Shown: positions 18,130 through 30,765 of the stretch, piece by piece
Numbering within the stretch: position 1 is the first letter of the stretch
Layout of the letters: the number at the start of each line of letters is the position of its first letter
Assembly: GCA_031255855.1 (NCBI GenBank)
Contig: JAIRRS010000148.1
Coordinates: forward strand, 1 to 51,576
DNA: 51,576 nt
Direction: 5' to 3'
DNA from: Tannerellaceae bacterium
GTDB lineage: Bacteria; Bacteroidota; Bacteroidia; Bacteroidales; Tannerellaceae
Position numbers and translations under genes: made by a program
Notes under the pieces: generated by a model
What the model was told of the DNA's origin: nothing
Seen by the model: only the letters and a program-made list of their open reading frames with translations
Database searches by the model: none

Positions 18130-18151
18130 CATCCTATCTGCAGATAGGATG
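18130..18151. repeat. 22-nt perfect palindrome downstream of gdhA
   Basis: Both halves are exactly self-complementary, centred on CTGCAG at 18138-18143 and ending in CATCC/GGATG. It sits 8 nt after the gdhA stop and upstream of the terminator stem. It could be an operator, a 3'-end stabilising hairpin or chance. Confidence 0.5.
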
Positions 18152-18161
18152 CATCCAATTT

Positions 18162-18207
18162 AAAAATAGCGTGCGCCCGATAAAAAAACGGAACGCACGC
18201 TATTTTT
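18162..18207. terminator. Bidirectional terminator between gdhA and lepA
   Basis: Fourteen-base perfect arms, 18162-18175 (AAAAATAGCGTGCG) and 18194-18207 (CGCACGCTATTTTT), giving A/T runs on both strands. It serves the convergent gdhA and lepA genes. Confidence 0.88.
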
Positions 18208-18225
18208 ATTCAGACAGACTTGAAT

Positions 18226-20007
18226 TTAATCCAATTTCAACACGGCAAGGAAAGCCTTTTGGGGGACTTCTACCGTTCCGATCTGTTTCATCCGTTTCTT
18301 TCCTTCTTTTTGTTTTTCCAACAGCTTACGCTTACGGGAAATATCACCTCCGTAACACTTGGCTGTCACATCCTTACGTACGGCCTTTATCGTTTCGCGT
18401 GCAATAATCTTCGAACCGATAGCAGCTTGTATGGCAATATCAAATTGCTGACGTGGGATTAATTCTTTTAACTTTTCACACATTCTTCGTCCGAAAGTCA
18501 CACTATTATCCACATGGGTCAACGTAGACAAGGCATCCACCGGCTCACCGTTCAACAGAATGTCTAATTTTACCAGCTTACTGGGGCGGAAATCTTGCAT
18601 ATGGTAGTCAAAAGAAGCATATCCTTTGGAAATACTTTTCAGTTTATCATAAAAATCGATTACAATCTCACCCAAGGGCATGTCATAATAAATCTCCATC
18701 CGGTCGCCTGAAATATATTCTTGTTTCATTAGAATACCACGCTTCCCAAGACAAAGTGTCATGATTGGGCCGATATATGCCGTATTGGTAATAACCGAAG
18801 CACGAATATACGGTTCGTCAATATGCTCAATCAATGTAGGATCCGGCAAACCACTGGGGTTATGCACTTCTGCACAATTACCTTTTTTGTCATATACCTT
18901 ATACGACACGTTCGGTACCGTCGTAATAACGTCCATATTGAATTCGCGGTCTAACCGTTCCTGTACAATTTCCATATGCAGAAGACCGAGAAATCCACAA
19001 CGGAAACCAAATCCCAAAGCGGCAGAACTTTCCGGTTGGAAAGTCAGTGAGGCATCATTCAACTGAAGTTTCTCAAGGGAAGTACGTAAATTCTCGAAAT
19101 CCTCACTATCTATCGGATACACTCCGGCAAACACCATCGGCTTTACCTCTTCAAATCCGGCGATACCTTTTTTTGCTCCGTTCTTCACATGAGTAATCGT
19201 ATCCCCTACCCTAACTTCTTTCGACGTCTTAATCCCTGAGATGATATATCCCACATCACCCGTCCGCACTTCATTACGAGGCGACATTTCCATTTTCAAT
19301 ACGCCTACTTCGTCGGCATCATATTCCTTTTCCGTAGCGACAAATTTCACACGGTCACCTTTGCGGATAACACCATTCACTACCTTAAAATAAGCAATGA
19401 TACCACGGAACGAATTAAATACGGAATCGAATATCAGACATTGCAACGGAGCATCCGGATCACCTTTCGGAGAAGGAATCTTTTCAATAATCGTATTCAG
19501 TATATCGAAAACGCCTTCACCCGTTTTCCCGCTGGCACGGAGGATATCCTCCCGTTTGCAACCTAAAAGTTCAATAATTTGGTCTTCCACCTCATCAGGC
19601 ATCGCACTTGGCAAATCGATCTTGTTGACAACCGGAATAATTTCCAAATCATTCTCAATCGCCATATAAAGGTTTGAAATAGTTTGTGCCTGAATACCCT
19701 GAGCTGCATCCACAATAAGCAATGCTCCTTCGCAGGCAGCAATCGAACGGGACACTTCGTATGAAAAATCCACGTGCCCCGGTGTATCAATCAAATTCAA
19801 GATATATTTTTCGTTGTTATAAACATATTCCATCTGAATGGCATGACTTTTTATTGTGATGCCACGCTCACGCTCCAAATCCATATCATCAAGAATTTGC
19901 GCCTGATTTACTTCTATTGTTTCGGTATATTCAAGCAAACGGTCGGCAAGGGTACTTTTGCCGTGATCTATATGGGCAATAATACAGAAATTACGAATAT
20001 TGTTCAT
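18226..20007 (-). CDS. lepA: Elongation factor 4 (LepA)
   Basis: 593-residue translational GTPase that acts on stalled or mis-translocated ribosomes and in 30S biogenesis. G motifs: [17 protein letters not shown] and NKIDLP, then RERGITI for switch I. The LepA-specific C-terminal domain is present ([40 protein letters not shown] split by positions near 540-575). A TATCTTTG -7-like box occurs on the minus strand at 20029-20036. Divergent from the TPR gene. Confidence 0.97.
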   Translation of the reverse strand: MNNIRNFCIIAHIDHGKSTLADRLLEYTETIEVNQAQILDDMDLERERGITIKSHAIQMEYVYNNEKYILNLIDTPGHVDFSYEVSRSIAACEGALLIVDAAQGIQAQTISNLYMAIENDLEIIPVVNKIDLPSAMPDEVEDQIIELLGCKREDILRASGKTGEGVFDILNTIIEKIPSPKGDPDAPLQCLIFDSVFNSFRGIIAYFKVVNGVIRKGDRVKFVATEKEYDADEVGVLKMEMSPRNEVRTGDVGYIISGIKTSKEVRVGDTITHVKNGAKKGIAGFEEVKPMVFAGVYPIDSEDFENLRTSLEKLQLNDASLTFQPESSAALGFGFRCGFLGLLHMEIVQERLDREFNMDVITTVPNVSYKVYDKKGNCAEVHNPSGLPDPTLIEHIDEPYIRASVITNTAYIGPIMTLCLGKRGILMKQEYISGDRMEIYYDMPLGEIVIDFYDKLKSISKGYASFDYHMQDFRPSKLVKLDILLNGEPVDALSTLTHVDNSVTFGRRMCEKLKELIPRQQFDIAIQAAIGSKIIARETIKAVRKDVTAKCYGGDISRKRKLLEKQKEGKKRMKQIGTVEVPQKAFLAVLKLD

Positions 20008-20090
20008 CTATTACATTTATTAGGACTGCAAAGATAGATATTTTAAAGCAAAAACTATATTTTTGGCATACCATTTGTCCATTATATAAC

Positions 20091-22256
20091 ATGACGTTAC
20101 AGGAAATAAATCAGGCATATAACCGTATTACCGGTTCATTGGATAATAAAGAATTAAAGAATGCTTTCGACTCATTGCAGTCCCTTATAAGCGGCAGTCA
20201 GGAATACAATTTCCAGGAAAAATTAAACGAATTGCAGGAAACATATAAATATATGCTTCGCTACCGCATGGAGGGTGTAAAAGACCCCATGCAGGAGCAA
20301 ATATATCATAATCTCCACGCATCTGCCTACGAACTAACCGACCGGCTCAGGCATAAATTATTAATATCTGAGTCATCGCTTGCTTTTTATAATCGTAGGC
20401 GCAATATGCAAGTTTTACCGAAGACATCATACGGTGAAATACACAACCGGCTTACTTCTTATTTCGATACTGAAAACGTAGTGGAATACGAGTTCACCCT
20501 GTCTTTATTATTTAACAAGGTATGGGTATCCGACCCGCTCACATCGGAAGAAAGCCTCGCTATCAAAAAAATACTAGACGATTCGCGTCTTCCCTTTTCA
20601 ACGGGATGCCAGATAGTTTCAGCCTTATTATTAGGTCTTCAGAGTGCATTCGACAAAGAAAAAATATTATTACTCTTCGATGCTGTCAGTTTATCCGCTG
20701 AACAGGAAGTACGTGTAAGGGCTTTCATCGCGATTCTTCTTACACTCTACATTCATAGAAAAAGAACATCATTGTATCCGCAGATAGAGAACCGTTTGGC
20801 TACTATCGCTGAAGAACCCGGTTTTACAAAAACTGTTTTGACCATTACTCTCCAGTTCATACTGGCCAGAGAAACAGAGAAAATCACTAAAAAATTACAA
20901 ACTGAAATCATTCCGGAAATGATTAAGTTGAGCCCGAAAATTAGCCGGAAAATGAATTTAAGTGATTTCGCTACCGACCATTTAGGAAATGACATGAATC
21001 CCGACTGGCAGGACATCTTTGCCGATAGTTCATTGGGAAAGAAAATGGAGGAGTTTGGTGAATTGCAACAAGAAGGTGCCGATATCATGCACTCAACATT
21101 CATTCATCTGAAAAACTTCCCTTTTTTCAGGGAATTAAGCAACTGGTTTTTGCCCTTCATGCCAAAGTATTCTTTATTTGCCAACAGATCAAATGAAGAA
21201 AGTAGGGAAAAAGAGGTATTAAAAACATTAGCATCGGCTACTTTCATGTGTAACTCTGACAAATACTCCCTTTACTTCAGCATGTTGCAATTGCCGGAAA
21301 CTGCCCGTAAAATGATGATCGGGCAATTCAACAGTCAAGTATCCGAAATGATCCAACAAAACAAAGAAGAGTTAATTAGCAAACAAGGCAAGTTGGAAAT
21401 TATCTCCAGACAATATATCCAGGATTTATATCGGTTTTATAAATTATATCCTAGTCGTCTGGACTTCGACGATATCTTTGCTTTACCGCTCGACTTTCAC
21501 AATTTACCTATCTTGCGCCCTTATATTTCCGATGAAGAGAGCCTCATGACCATTGCTGAGTATTATCTGAGAAAAAATTATTTCAAAGATGCATTTGTTA
21601 TCTTTAGCCAACTTGCAGAAACAAAGAAAGACAGTGATATTCTGTTCCAAAAGATCGGTTATTGTAAACAAATGCTCGGCGACATAGAAGGTGCTTTAGA
21701 CGACTACCTGCATGCTGATTTAATAAATTCTGAAAGCAAATGGGTAATTCGCCGGATTGCCGGATGTTACCGCACCTTGAAACAACCAGAAGAGGCATTG
21801 GAATACTACCGCCGACATGAAGAGCTAAGTCCTAACAATTTGTCCATTCAAATCAGTATCGGACACTGTTACCTGGAACTAAAGGATTATAATAAGGCAT
21901 TGAAATATTACTTCAAGGTCGAATACCTCGACAGCAAAAGTCATAAAGCCTGGCGTCCGATTGCCTGGTGCTCATTCCTTACGGGTAAATACGACCAGGC
22001 ACATAATTACTACAATAAAATAATCTCCCACCAGCCCAATATGGAAGACTACCTGAATGCCGGTCATACGGAATGGGCATTACAAAACATCAAAGGAGCT
22101 GTCAATTACTACAAAGAAGCCATTAGGTCGGAAAACAATGATTTCCACAAATTCAAGGAACAATTCATTCAAGATATCCCTGATTTAGCAGCAGCCGATA
22201 TTGAAGATTCGGAAGTCCCTCTCATGCTCGACCAGCTTTTGTACGCGCTTTCGTAA
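20091..22256 (+). CDS. Tetratricopeptide-repeat protein
   Basis: 721 residues, no signal peptide or transmembrane segment. The N-terminal 450 residues are helical without a recognised domain. The C-terminal third has consecutive TPRs, for example ILFQKIGYCKQMLGDIEGAL, WVIRRIAGCYRTLKQPEEAL, LSIQISIGHCYLELKDYNKA, SHKAWRPIAWCSFLTGKYDQ and a last NAGHTEWALQNIKGAVNYY. Such repeats form protein-binding solenoids. The partner is unknown. A TATTTTTG -7-like box is at 20058-20065. Single-gene unit convergent with eno. Confidence 0.8.
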   Translation: MTLQEINQAYNRITGSLDNKELKNAFDSLQSLISGSQEYNFQEKLNELQETYKYMLRYRMEGVKDPMQEQIYHNLHASAYELTDRLRHKLLISESSLAFYNRRRNMQVLPKTSYGEIHNRLTSYFDTENVVEYEFTLSLLFNKVWVSDPLTSEESLAIKKILDDSRLPFSTGCQIVSALLLGLQSAFDKEKILLLFDAVSLSAEQEVRVRAFIAILLTLYIHRKRTSLYPQIENRLATIAEEPGFTKTVLTITLQFILARETEKITKKLQTEIIPEMIKLSPKISRKMNLSDFATDHLGNDMNPDWQDIFADSSLGKKMEEFGELQQEGADIMHSTFIHLKNFPFFRELSNWFLPFMPKYSLFANRSNEESREKEVLKTLASATFMCNSDKYSLYFSMLQLPETARKMMIGQFNSQVSEMIQQNKEELISKQGKLEIISRQYIQDLYRFYKLYPSRLDFDDIFALPLDFHNLPILRPYISDEESLMTIAEYYLRKNYFKDAFVIFSQLAETKKDSDILFQKIGYCKQMLGDIEGALDDYLHADLINSESKWVIRRIAGCYRTLKQPEEALEYYRRHEELSPNNLSIQISIGHCYLELKDYNKALKYYFKVEYLDSKSHKAWRPIAWCSFLTGKYDQAHNYYNKIISHQPNMEDYLNAGHTEWALQNIKGAVNYYKEAIRSENNDFHKFKEQFIQDIPDLAAADIEDSEVPLMLDQLLYALS

Positions 22257-22333
22257 GTAAGCCAGCAGAACACAATAAAAAAAAGGAGCCCTTCTTTGAG
22301 AGCCCCCTTTTTTCACATTAATATACAATTGAA

Positions 22334-23629
<1,296 letters not shown>

Positions 23630-23768
23630 TTAAAGAATGTTGTGAACTTTTTCAGGCGCAAAGATAATAAATACTAACGTGAGAAAGAGTTTTTTTATTA
23701 GACAAAGAATCCTAACATAAAATAAATACATAAAAAAACACAAAAAGAAAGCATACAAAAAAAACAAA

Positions 23769-23797
23769 AGGGGAACCGACATCACGTCGCCACCCCT
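23769..23797 (-). terminator. Terminator of the sigma-factor operon
   Basis: On the minus strand an outer AGGGG/CCCCT pair encloses CGAC/GTCG, followed by CCCCTTTTG and a longer T-rich run. It lies about 85 nt after the last gene of the operon (ending 23880). The rest of the 262-bp gap to eno is A-rich with no gene seen. Confidence 0.65.
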
Positions 23798-23879
23798 CCC
23801 TTAACTTAAACGCCAAAACTAAATCTAAACAAAAAACACAAATAATGATAATATCTTATCTATCTTTACTTTTATTTAC

Positions 23880-24350
23880 TCACTCTTTCCCCCTTGAACT
23901 TTTCATAAATTCACGCGCGAATTTATGTTCGGCATTCCTGTACTTATATAATTTCGCAGGCGGGAGGATTTTTTTAAATTTTTCGTAATATTCTTTTTCC
24001 AACATTGCTTCTTTCATACTTACACTCAAACATTCATCAATTACTTGTGTATATTCCGCATCTGTTGGCTCACTCTTCGACCTCATTTTCTTTGATTTCA
24101 TTTCCCTGGATAACTTTCGGCATTTCATTCCTGCCTCGTATTTCTTTTGCTGTAATTCCTCACAAAGAGGCATAAACGCCACCGCTTCTTCAGGTGTAAG
24201 GGAAAGCTCTGCTGTTATAAAAACACTTCGTTTCACTAAAAAGGACTCTTTGTCAAAAAGCTTGTCAGGCTTGCCTTCTTCCTGAGCATTCATTCCCAAA
24301 GGGGATAAAACCAATAGTAACGCAAATGTAATAATAAATATTTTATTCAT
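23880..24350 (-). CDS. Periplasmic Spy/LTXXQ-like protein
   Basis: 156 residues with a Sec signal peptide (MNKIFIITFALLLVLSPLGM, then NAQ) and a mature charged helical protein: AELSLTPEEAVAFMPLCEEL resembles the LTxxQ motif region of Spy/CpxP-like periplasmic proteins, and the end is rich in KILPPAKLYKYRNAEHKFAR. It is the third gene after the ECF sigma factor and its likely anti-sigma protein, a recurrent arrangement in Bacteroidota. An upstream ATG at 24398, 1 nt after the previous stop, is an alternative start but would bury the signal peptide. A stress-sensing or envelope chaperone role is inference. Confidence 0.65.
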   Translation of the reverse strand: MNKIFIITFALLLVLSPLGMNAQEEGKPDKLFDKESFLVKRSVFITAELSLTPEEAVAFMPLCEELQQKKYEAGMKCRKLSREMKSKKMRSKSEPTDAEYTQVIDECLSVSMKEAMLEKEYYEKFKKILPPAKLYKYRNAEHKFAREFMKSSRGKE

Positions 24351-24399
24351 ACAAGAAATATTACAAAAATATGCTAAAAACCTTATTTTTTCGTTCATT

Positions 24400-24795
24400 T
24401 TATTCGTAAATACCCAATTCTTCTGCTAAAATATAACCAACATACTGAGTTTCGAGATATTCTAAATAATCCTCTTCCTCCTCCGCACGATATGAGGTAA
24501 GAGTGGTAGCAGGCACAGAATACTGTGTCGTAACAAAGTCTGTCCCGTCGGGACTATCAGACGACCCGTCAAAGCCAACAATTACTTTGAAAAACAATCC
24601 CAAACCGGCAAAAACCGCCGCCATGTAAACCCACGGACGGACGCGATCCATCATTGTAACCCTCTTTGGTTGCTCGTACGTTTTATCGGGAAGCTTACGC
24701 ATCATCTGAGACGCGAAATCTTCAAAATAGCCTTCCGGCACTTTGAACGGATCACCTCCCTTTAAACGTTCCAGGTTGTTTATTTTTTTATTCAT
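24400..24795 (-). CDS. Probable anti-sigma-like membrane protein
   Basis: 131 residues. The cytoplasmic N-terminus carries DPFKVPEGYFEDFASQMMRK, a motif recurrent in the small membrane proteins encoded after Bacteroidota ECF sigma factors. One transmembrane helix follows (about PWVYMAAVFAGLGLFFKVIV), then an acidic periplasmic tail with EEEEDYLEYLET. No zinc-type anti-sigma HxxxCxxC is seen. The position directly downstream of the sigma gene suggests it tethers or restrains it. The start was moved from TTG 24828 to ATG 24795. Confidence 0.65.
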   Translation of the reverse strand: MNKKINNLERLKGGDPFKVPEGYFEDFASQMMRKLPDKTYEQPKRVTMMDRVRPWVYMAAVFAGLGLFFKVIVGFDGSSDSPDGTDFVTTQYSVPATTLTSYRAEEEEDYLEYLETQYVGYILAEELGIYE

Positions 24796-24845
24796 ATTTA
24801 TTTTGTACTTTTTATATTCTTTTGACAAATCAACAAAGAAAAGGT

Positions 24846-25397
24846 TTAAACATCTTTTGTTAAAAACTCCTCTATTTTCTTCACCGCATGATGATATGAT
24901 GCTTTCAAAGCGCCCACAGAAGTTCCCAAGATTTCCGACATTTCGTCATACTTCATTTCATCATAATATTTCATATTAAACACCAAACGTTGTTTCTCAG
25001 GCAAGGCAAGGATTGCCTTTTGCAATTTCAACTGCACGGCATCACCGTCGAAGTATTCGTCTCCCTTCAAACGTTCCAACAAGAACACATCCGTATCGTC
25101 CATGGATATATTGTTCATGTTGCGTTGCTTGTTCAGGAATGTTATACATTCATTGATGGCTATTTTGTATAACCAGGTAGACAATTTGGCATCGCCCCGG
25201 AAATACTCAATATTCGTCCAGGCTTTCAGAAATGTATTTTGCAACAAATCATTTGCGTCGTCATGGTCTAAGACCATCTTACGTATTTGCCAATAAAGCT
25301 TTTCGCTATACGTCTTCACAACCTGGGAAAAAGCTTCCCGTTGGCTCGTCGGGTCACACAAACGCTCTATCAATCCGTCTTCTTTATATGGTTGCAT
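24846..25397 (-). CDS. ECF-type RNA polymerase sigma factor
   Basis: 183 residues. Region 2: DHDDANDLLQNTFLKAWTNI then FRGDAKLSTWLYKIAINECI (core binding and -10 recognition). Region 4: LPEKQRLVFNMKYYDEMKYD and EMSEILGTSVGALKASYHHA (HTH for -35). No region 1 or 3. First gene of a three-gene operon with a membrane protein and a Spy-like periplasmic protein, suggesting an envelope-stress response. Divergent from zupT. Confidence 0.93.
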   Translation of the reverse strand: MQPYKEDGLIERLCDPTSQREAFSQVVKTYSEKLYWQIRKMVLDHDDANDLLQNTFLKAWTNIEYFRGDAKLSTWLYKIAINECITFLNKQRNMNNISMDDTDVFLLERLKGDEYFDGDAVQLKLQKAILALPEKQRLVFNMKYYDEMKYDEMSEILGTSVGALKASYHHAVKKIEEFLTKDV

Positions 25398-25406
25398 TCT
25401 TTTTCT

Positions 25407-25442
25407 TTTGGCTGTAAATATATGAAAAACTTCTTACTTTTG
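25407..25442 (+). promoter_or_regulatory. Promoter of zupT
   Basis: TTTG at 25407-25410 and TACTTTTG at 25435-25442 with a 24-nt spacer, slightly longer than the Bacteroidota optimum. Confidence 0.55.
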
Positions 25443-25460
25443 CTTATCAGATAAAACGTT

Positions 25461-26258
25461 ATGGAATTTCAAACAATATTAGCCGCGCTGGGTTTAACGA
25501 TGATTGCCGGGTTATCTACCGGAATAGGCAGCGTCATGGCTTTCTTCACCAAGCGCACAAACACGAAGTTTCTTTCCATTGCATTGGGTTTCTCAGCCGG
25601 AGTAATGATATACGTTTCTTTCATGGAAATGATGCCGGAATCAAAAGAAAACCTAACGGAGTTTTTCGGCGAACGTACCGGCATATTGTATATGCTACTG
25701 GCCTTTTTCGGAGGGATGCTATTTATAAACCTGATCGACTTTCTAATTCCGGAAGATAAGAATCCTCACGAAATGCGGGATATCTCCGACTTGGATAAAA
25801 AGCAGTCAGGATTGAAACGTACCGGATTATTAGTAGCTCTTTCAATCGGTATCCATAATTTCCCGGAAGGTATCGCCACTTTCACTTCAGCGTTGAACAG
25901 TATGGAGATAGCCCTGCCTATCACTTTGGCTATTGCCATCCACAATATTCCGGAAGGAATCGCTGTTTCAATTCCTATCTATCAGGCTACCGGTAATAGG
26001 AAAAAGGCCTTTTGGTTGTCGTTTCTGTCAGGAATGGCGGAACCTATTGGTGCATTGGTCGGTTTCTTATTGCTGATTCCTTTTTGGACTCCTTCGATAA
26101 ACGGTTTAATTCTCGCTGCTGTTTCAGGAATTATGGTTTTTATTTCGATGGACGAACTTCTTCCCAGCGCCCAAAAGTACGGAGAGCATCACCTTTCTAT
26201 CATTGGCCTCGTAGCCGGTATGGTGGTCATGGCAACCAGCCTCTTTCTCTTTATTTAA
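25461..26258 (+). CDS. zupT: ZIP-family zinc/divalent metal transporter
   Basis: 265-residue inner-membrane permease of the ZIP family importing zinc and other divalent metals. It has about eight hydrophobic segments, with the paired metal-site helices HNFPEGIATFTSAL and HNIPEGIAVSIPIY plus FLSGMAEPIGALVG. A central charged loop (EDKNPHEMRDISDLDKKQ) is cytoplasmic. Monocistronic, with its own promoter, divergent from the sigma operon and convergent with groEL. Confidence 0.92.
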   Translation: MEFQTILAALGLTMIAGLSTGIGSVMAFFTKRTNTKFLSIALGFSAGVMIYVSFMEMMPESKENLTEFFGERTGILYMLLAFFGGMLFINLIDFLIPEDKNPHEMRDISDLDKKQSGLKRTGLLVALSIGIHNFPEGIATFTSALNSMEIALPITLAIAIHNIPEGIAVSIPIYQATGNRKKAFWLSFLSGMAEPIGALVGFLLLIPFWTPSINGLILAAVSGIMVFISMDELLPSAQKYGEHHLSIIGLVAGMVVMATSLFLFI

Positions 26259-26351
26259 ACAAAACGGGACATGCAACACGATACACCTTTACCTCCTTTC
26301 AGGAAGAGGGGAAGCAAGGCCTGCTGTTTCTTGTGTTATTTAAAAAAAGAA

Positions 26352-26390
26352 AAGGGAGAGAAGTAAAATACCTTTCACTTCTCCCCTCTT
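26352..26390. terminator. Terminator shared by zupT and groEL
   Basis: GAGAAGT at 26358-26364 pairs with ACTTCTC at 26377-26383 with an imperfect G/C extension. A-rich on one side and T-rich on the other, so it can act in both directions. Confidence 0.6.
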
Positions 26391-26412
26391 ATCTTTTACC
26401 TAAAACGGCTGA

Positions 26413-28354
<1,942 letters not shown>

Positions 28355-28471
28355 TTTTGTTGTTTTTAAAATTGTTGATAATTATATTATGTAATTTCTT
28401 TTTTTGTTTTACACCTTACGAATACTATGCCAATTCCGCAAATGTAACATCCTGTCAGTTCTCCTGACAAG

Positions 28472-29848
28472 TCAAATGCCGTTTTGACAGCATTGGAATT
28501 TCCGAATCAATTCGTCTACATCCACTAATACTTGCCCGCCGGTAGACATATCTTTCAGTGTTATCTTCTTTTCAATCATCTCATTTTCGCCTACAAGGGC
28601 TACAAAAGGAATCTTTTTAGTGTCGGCATAGCCCATCTGTTTTTTCATTTTTGCCGGTTCAGGATAGAGTTCGGTACTGATACCTGCCGCGCGGATTTTG
28701 CCAAGAAGCGGGAGCAGGTAGGCTTCCTCTCTTGTCCCAAAATTAACAAACAGCAGTTGAGTAGTTCGTAGAGAATCCGCGGGATAAAGGTCTAATTGGT
28801 TCAATACGTCGAAAATACGGTCGGCGCCAAAAGATATCCCTACGCCCGAAACACCTTCCATACCAAACACACTCGTCAGGTTGTCATAGCGCCCGCCTCC
28901 TGTAATGCTCCCAATCTGCACATCCAAAGCCTTCACTTCGAATATCGCGCCCGTATAATAATTGAGCCCCCGGGCTAATGTCAGGTCTACTTCCAATGCC
29001 ACTTTCAGGCCTGCATTTTCCAACCGTTCCAATATAAAAGCTAATTCGCCTACCCCTTTCAATCCGATTTCCGACGAGGCTAAAATTGCCCTAAGCTTTT
29101 CTATTTTCTCCTGGTTATTTCCGTCTAATTGAATAATGGGTTGCAAACCAGCAATGGCTTTTTCCGACAATCCTTTAGCACGAAGTTCTTCATTCACATT
29201 GTCCAAACCTATTTTATCCAGCTTGTCGATAGCAACCGTTATATCCACAATCTTCTCAGGTTCGCCGATAATCTCTGCTATACCCGAAAGAATCTTCCGG
29301 TTGTTCAACTTGATCACTACCCGCACGCCAAACCGGCTGAATACCTCGTCTGTTATTTGCAACAGTTCTACTTCATTCATCAATGAATCAGATCCTACTA
29401 CGTCGACGTCACACTGGAAAAACTCACGGTAACGCCCCTTTTGCGGACGGTCGGCACGCCATACCGGTTGTATCTGGTATCGTTTGAATGGAAAACTGAT
29501 TTCATTCCGATGCTGTACCACGTATCTGGCAAAAGGAACAGTCAGGTCGTAGCGCAATCCTTTTTCGGATATCTTTACAGCAAGCTTCTGAGGATTACGC
29601 TCAGCCAAAGCTTCATCCGTAACACCTGAAAAGAAATCACCCGAATTCAATATCTTGAACAGCAGTTTGTCTCCCTCTTCTCCATATTTTCCCATCAATG
29701 TAGAAAGATTTTCCATAGCTGGAGTCTCTATCTGCTGGTATCCATACAGATGAAATACGTTGCGAACCGTATGGAAGATATAATTACGTTTCGCCATCTC
29801 TTCGGGCGAAAAATCTCTCGTACCTTTGGGTATAGATGGTTTCTGCAT
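28472..29848 (-). CDS. hisS: Histidyl-tRNA synthetase
   Basis: 458-residue class II synthetase charging tRNA(His). Seen: [13 protein letters not shown], motif 2 [20 protein letters not shown], the HisA motif [13 protein letters not shown] and GGGRYDNL, and an HGTP anticodon-binding C-terminal domain ([18 protein letters not shown], ending in FVALVGENE). A CAAAGGTA minus -7 box is at 29875-29882. Length and motifs are normal. Confidence 0.97.
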   Translation of the reverse strand: MQKPSIPKGTRDFSPEEMAKRNYIFHTVRNVFHLYGYQQIETPAMENLSTLMGKYGEEGDKLLFKILNSGDFFSGVTDEALAERNPQKLAVKISEKGLRYDLTVPFARYVVQHRNEISFPFKRYQIQPVWRADRPQKGRYREFFQCDVDVVGSDSLMNEVELLQITDEVFSRFGVRVVIKLNNRKILSGIAEIIGEPEKIVDITVAIDKLDKIGLDNVNEELRAKGLSEKAIAGLQPIIQLDGNNQEKIEKLRAILASSEIGLKGVGELAFILERLENAGLKVALEVDLTLARGLNYYTGAIFEVKALDVQIGSITGGGRYDNLTSVFGMEGVSGVGISFGADRIFDVLNQLDLYPADSLRTTQLLFVNFGTREEAYLLPLLGKIRAAGISTELYPEPAKMKKQMGYADTKKIPFVALVGENEMIEKKITLKDMSTGGQVLVDVDELIRKFQCCQNGI

Positions 29849-29920
29849 TTTCTATCGTTTTATAATTCAGGCCACAAAGGTAGCATTTTCTCTCAAAAAC
29901 CAATCGTTGGATTCCGAACG

Positions 29921-30607
29921 CTAGTCGCGGCTACGTCCACTCATGAATATCATTATATAATACAACAATGTAGCAAGGGAACCCAGAGCAGCCACCACAT
30001 ATGTATAAGCAGCCGATTTCAAGGCATCAACAGCTTTGGGATATGTATCAGCATTCGTAATTCCGGCATTACTTAACCAGGCCACAGCACGTTGGCTGGC
30101 ATTAATCTCTACCGGCAATGTTATAAAACTAAACAAGGTGGTAGTAGCAAACAATATAATACCGAAAAGCAGCAATTGAGGGAATGTGTTTATCAAAAGC
30201 ATACCTCCAAGCAGCACCCATGTCATAATATTCGACGAGAAACTGACTACCGGCACAAGAGCCGAACGCATCTTCAGCGGGGCGTACGCCGTTGCATGTT
30301 GCACGGCATGACCACATTCGTGGGCAGCCACGGCAGCGGCGGCTACACTGTTGCTGTTATAAACAGACTCACTCAGGTTTACCGTTTGATTGGCCGGGTT
30401 ATAATGGTCGGTTAAATGTCCTGGGGTCGAGATGACTTTCACATCGTAAATACCGTTATCACGCAACATCTTTTCTGCGATGTCCCGTCCGGTCATTCCG
30501 TTCGGAATAGGAACTTGCGAATACTTTTTAAACTTGCTTTGTAAGCGGTATGAAACCAACCAGCTTAAAAGCGCAATACCAATAAATATAGTCCAATACA
30601 TTGCCAT
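29921..30607 (-). CDS. Membrane zinc metallopeptidase (YugP-like)
   Basis: 228 residues. The HECGHAVQHA zinc motif (HExxH) follows VAAAAVAAHE. There is an N-terminal transmembrane segment and two or three more hydrophobic helices in the C-terminal half (SNIMTWVLLGGMLLINTF and LLLFGIILFATTTLFSFITL split by a short gap), plus VAALGSLATLLYYIMIF. It matches the YugP-type neutral zinc metallopeptidase family. Substrate unknown. It is separated from purA by a strong terminator. Confidence 0.85.
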   Translation of the reverse strand: MAMYWTIFIGIALLSWLVSYRLQSKFKKYSQVPIPNGMTGRDIAEKMLRDNGIYDVKVISTPGHLTDHYNPANQTVNLSESVYNSNSVAAAAVAAHECGHAVQHATAYAPLKMRSALVPVVSFSSNIMTWVLLGGMLLINTFPQLLLFGIILFATTTLFSFITLPVEINASQRAVAWLSNAGITNADTYPKAVDALKSAAYTYVVAALGSLATLLYYIMIFMSGRSRD

Positions 30608-30686
30608 AAACTCTCTTATTTAGTTAAATAACAAATTCATTTCTTTTTAGTCTATTTATCATCAATCAAAAAGCCTGCCAGAAGCA

Positions 30687-30733
30687 AAAATGGCAGAAGA
30701 CGTCCCTCGCGAAGTGTGGTCTTCTGCCATTTT
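30687..30733 (-). terminator. Terminator of the alkD-fur-purA unit
   Basis: Fifteen-base perfect arms AAAATGGCAGAAGAC (30687-30701) and GTCTTCTGCCATTTT (30719-30733), 33 nt after the purA stop on the minus strand. Confidence 0.88.
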
Positions 30734-30765
30734 GTATGATATATATCTTTCAGGATACTGACAAA

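Noticed and set aside
22269..22315. Strong terminator between the TPR gene and eno
   Set aside because: The two GAGCCC blocks are direct, not inverted, repeats; only a short AAAAAAGG/CCTTTTTT pairing is possible, so I do not call it.
24400..24828. Longer TTG start for the anti-sigma-like gene
   Set aside because: ATG at 24795 fits family N-termini (NLERLKGGDPF...) and avoids an unlikely TTG start.
28355..28471. CIRCE heat-shock operator upstream of groES
   Set aside because: The TTAGCACTC-N9-GAGTGCTAA pattern is absent; only a partial AGCACTC lies inside the groES gene itself.
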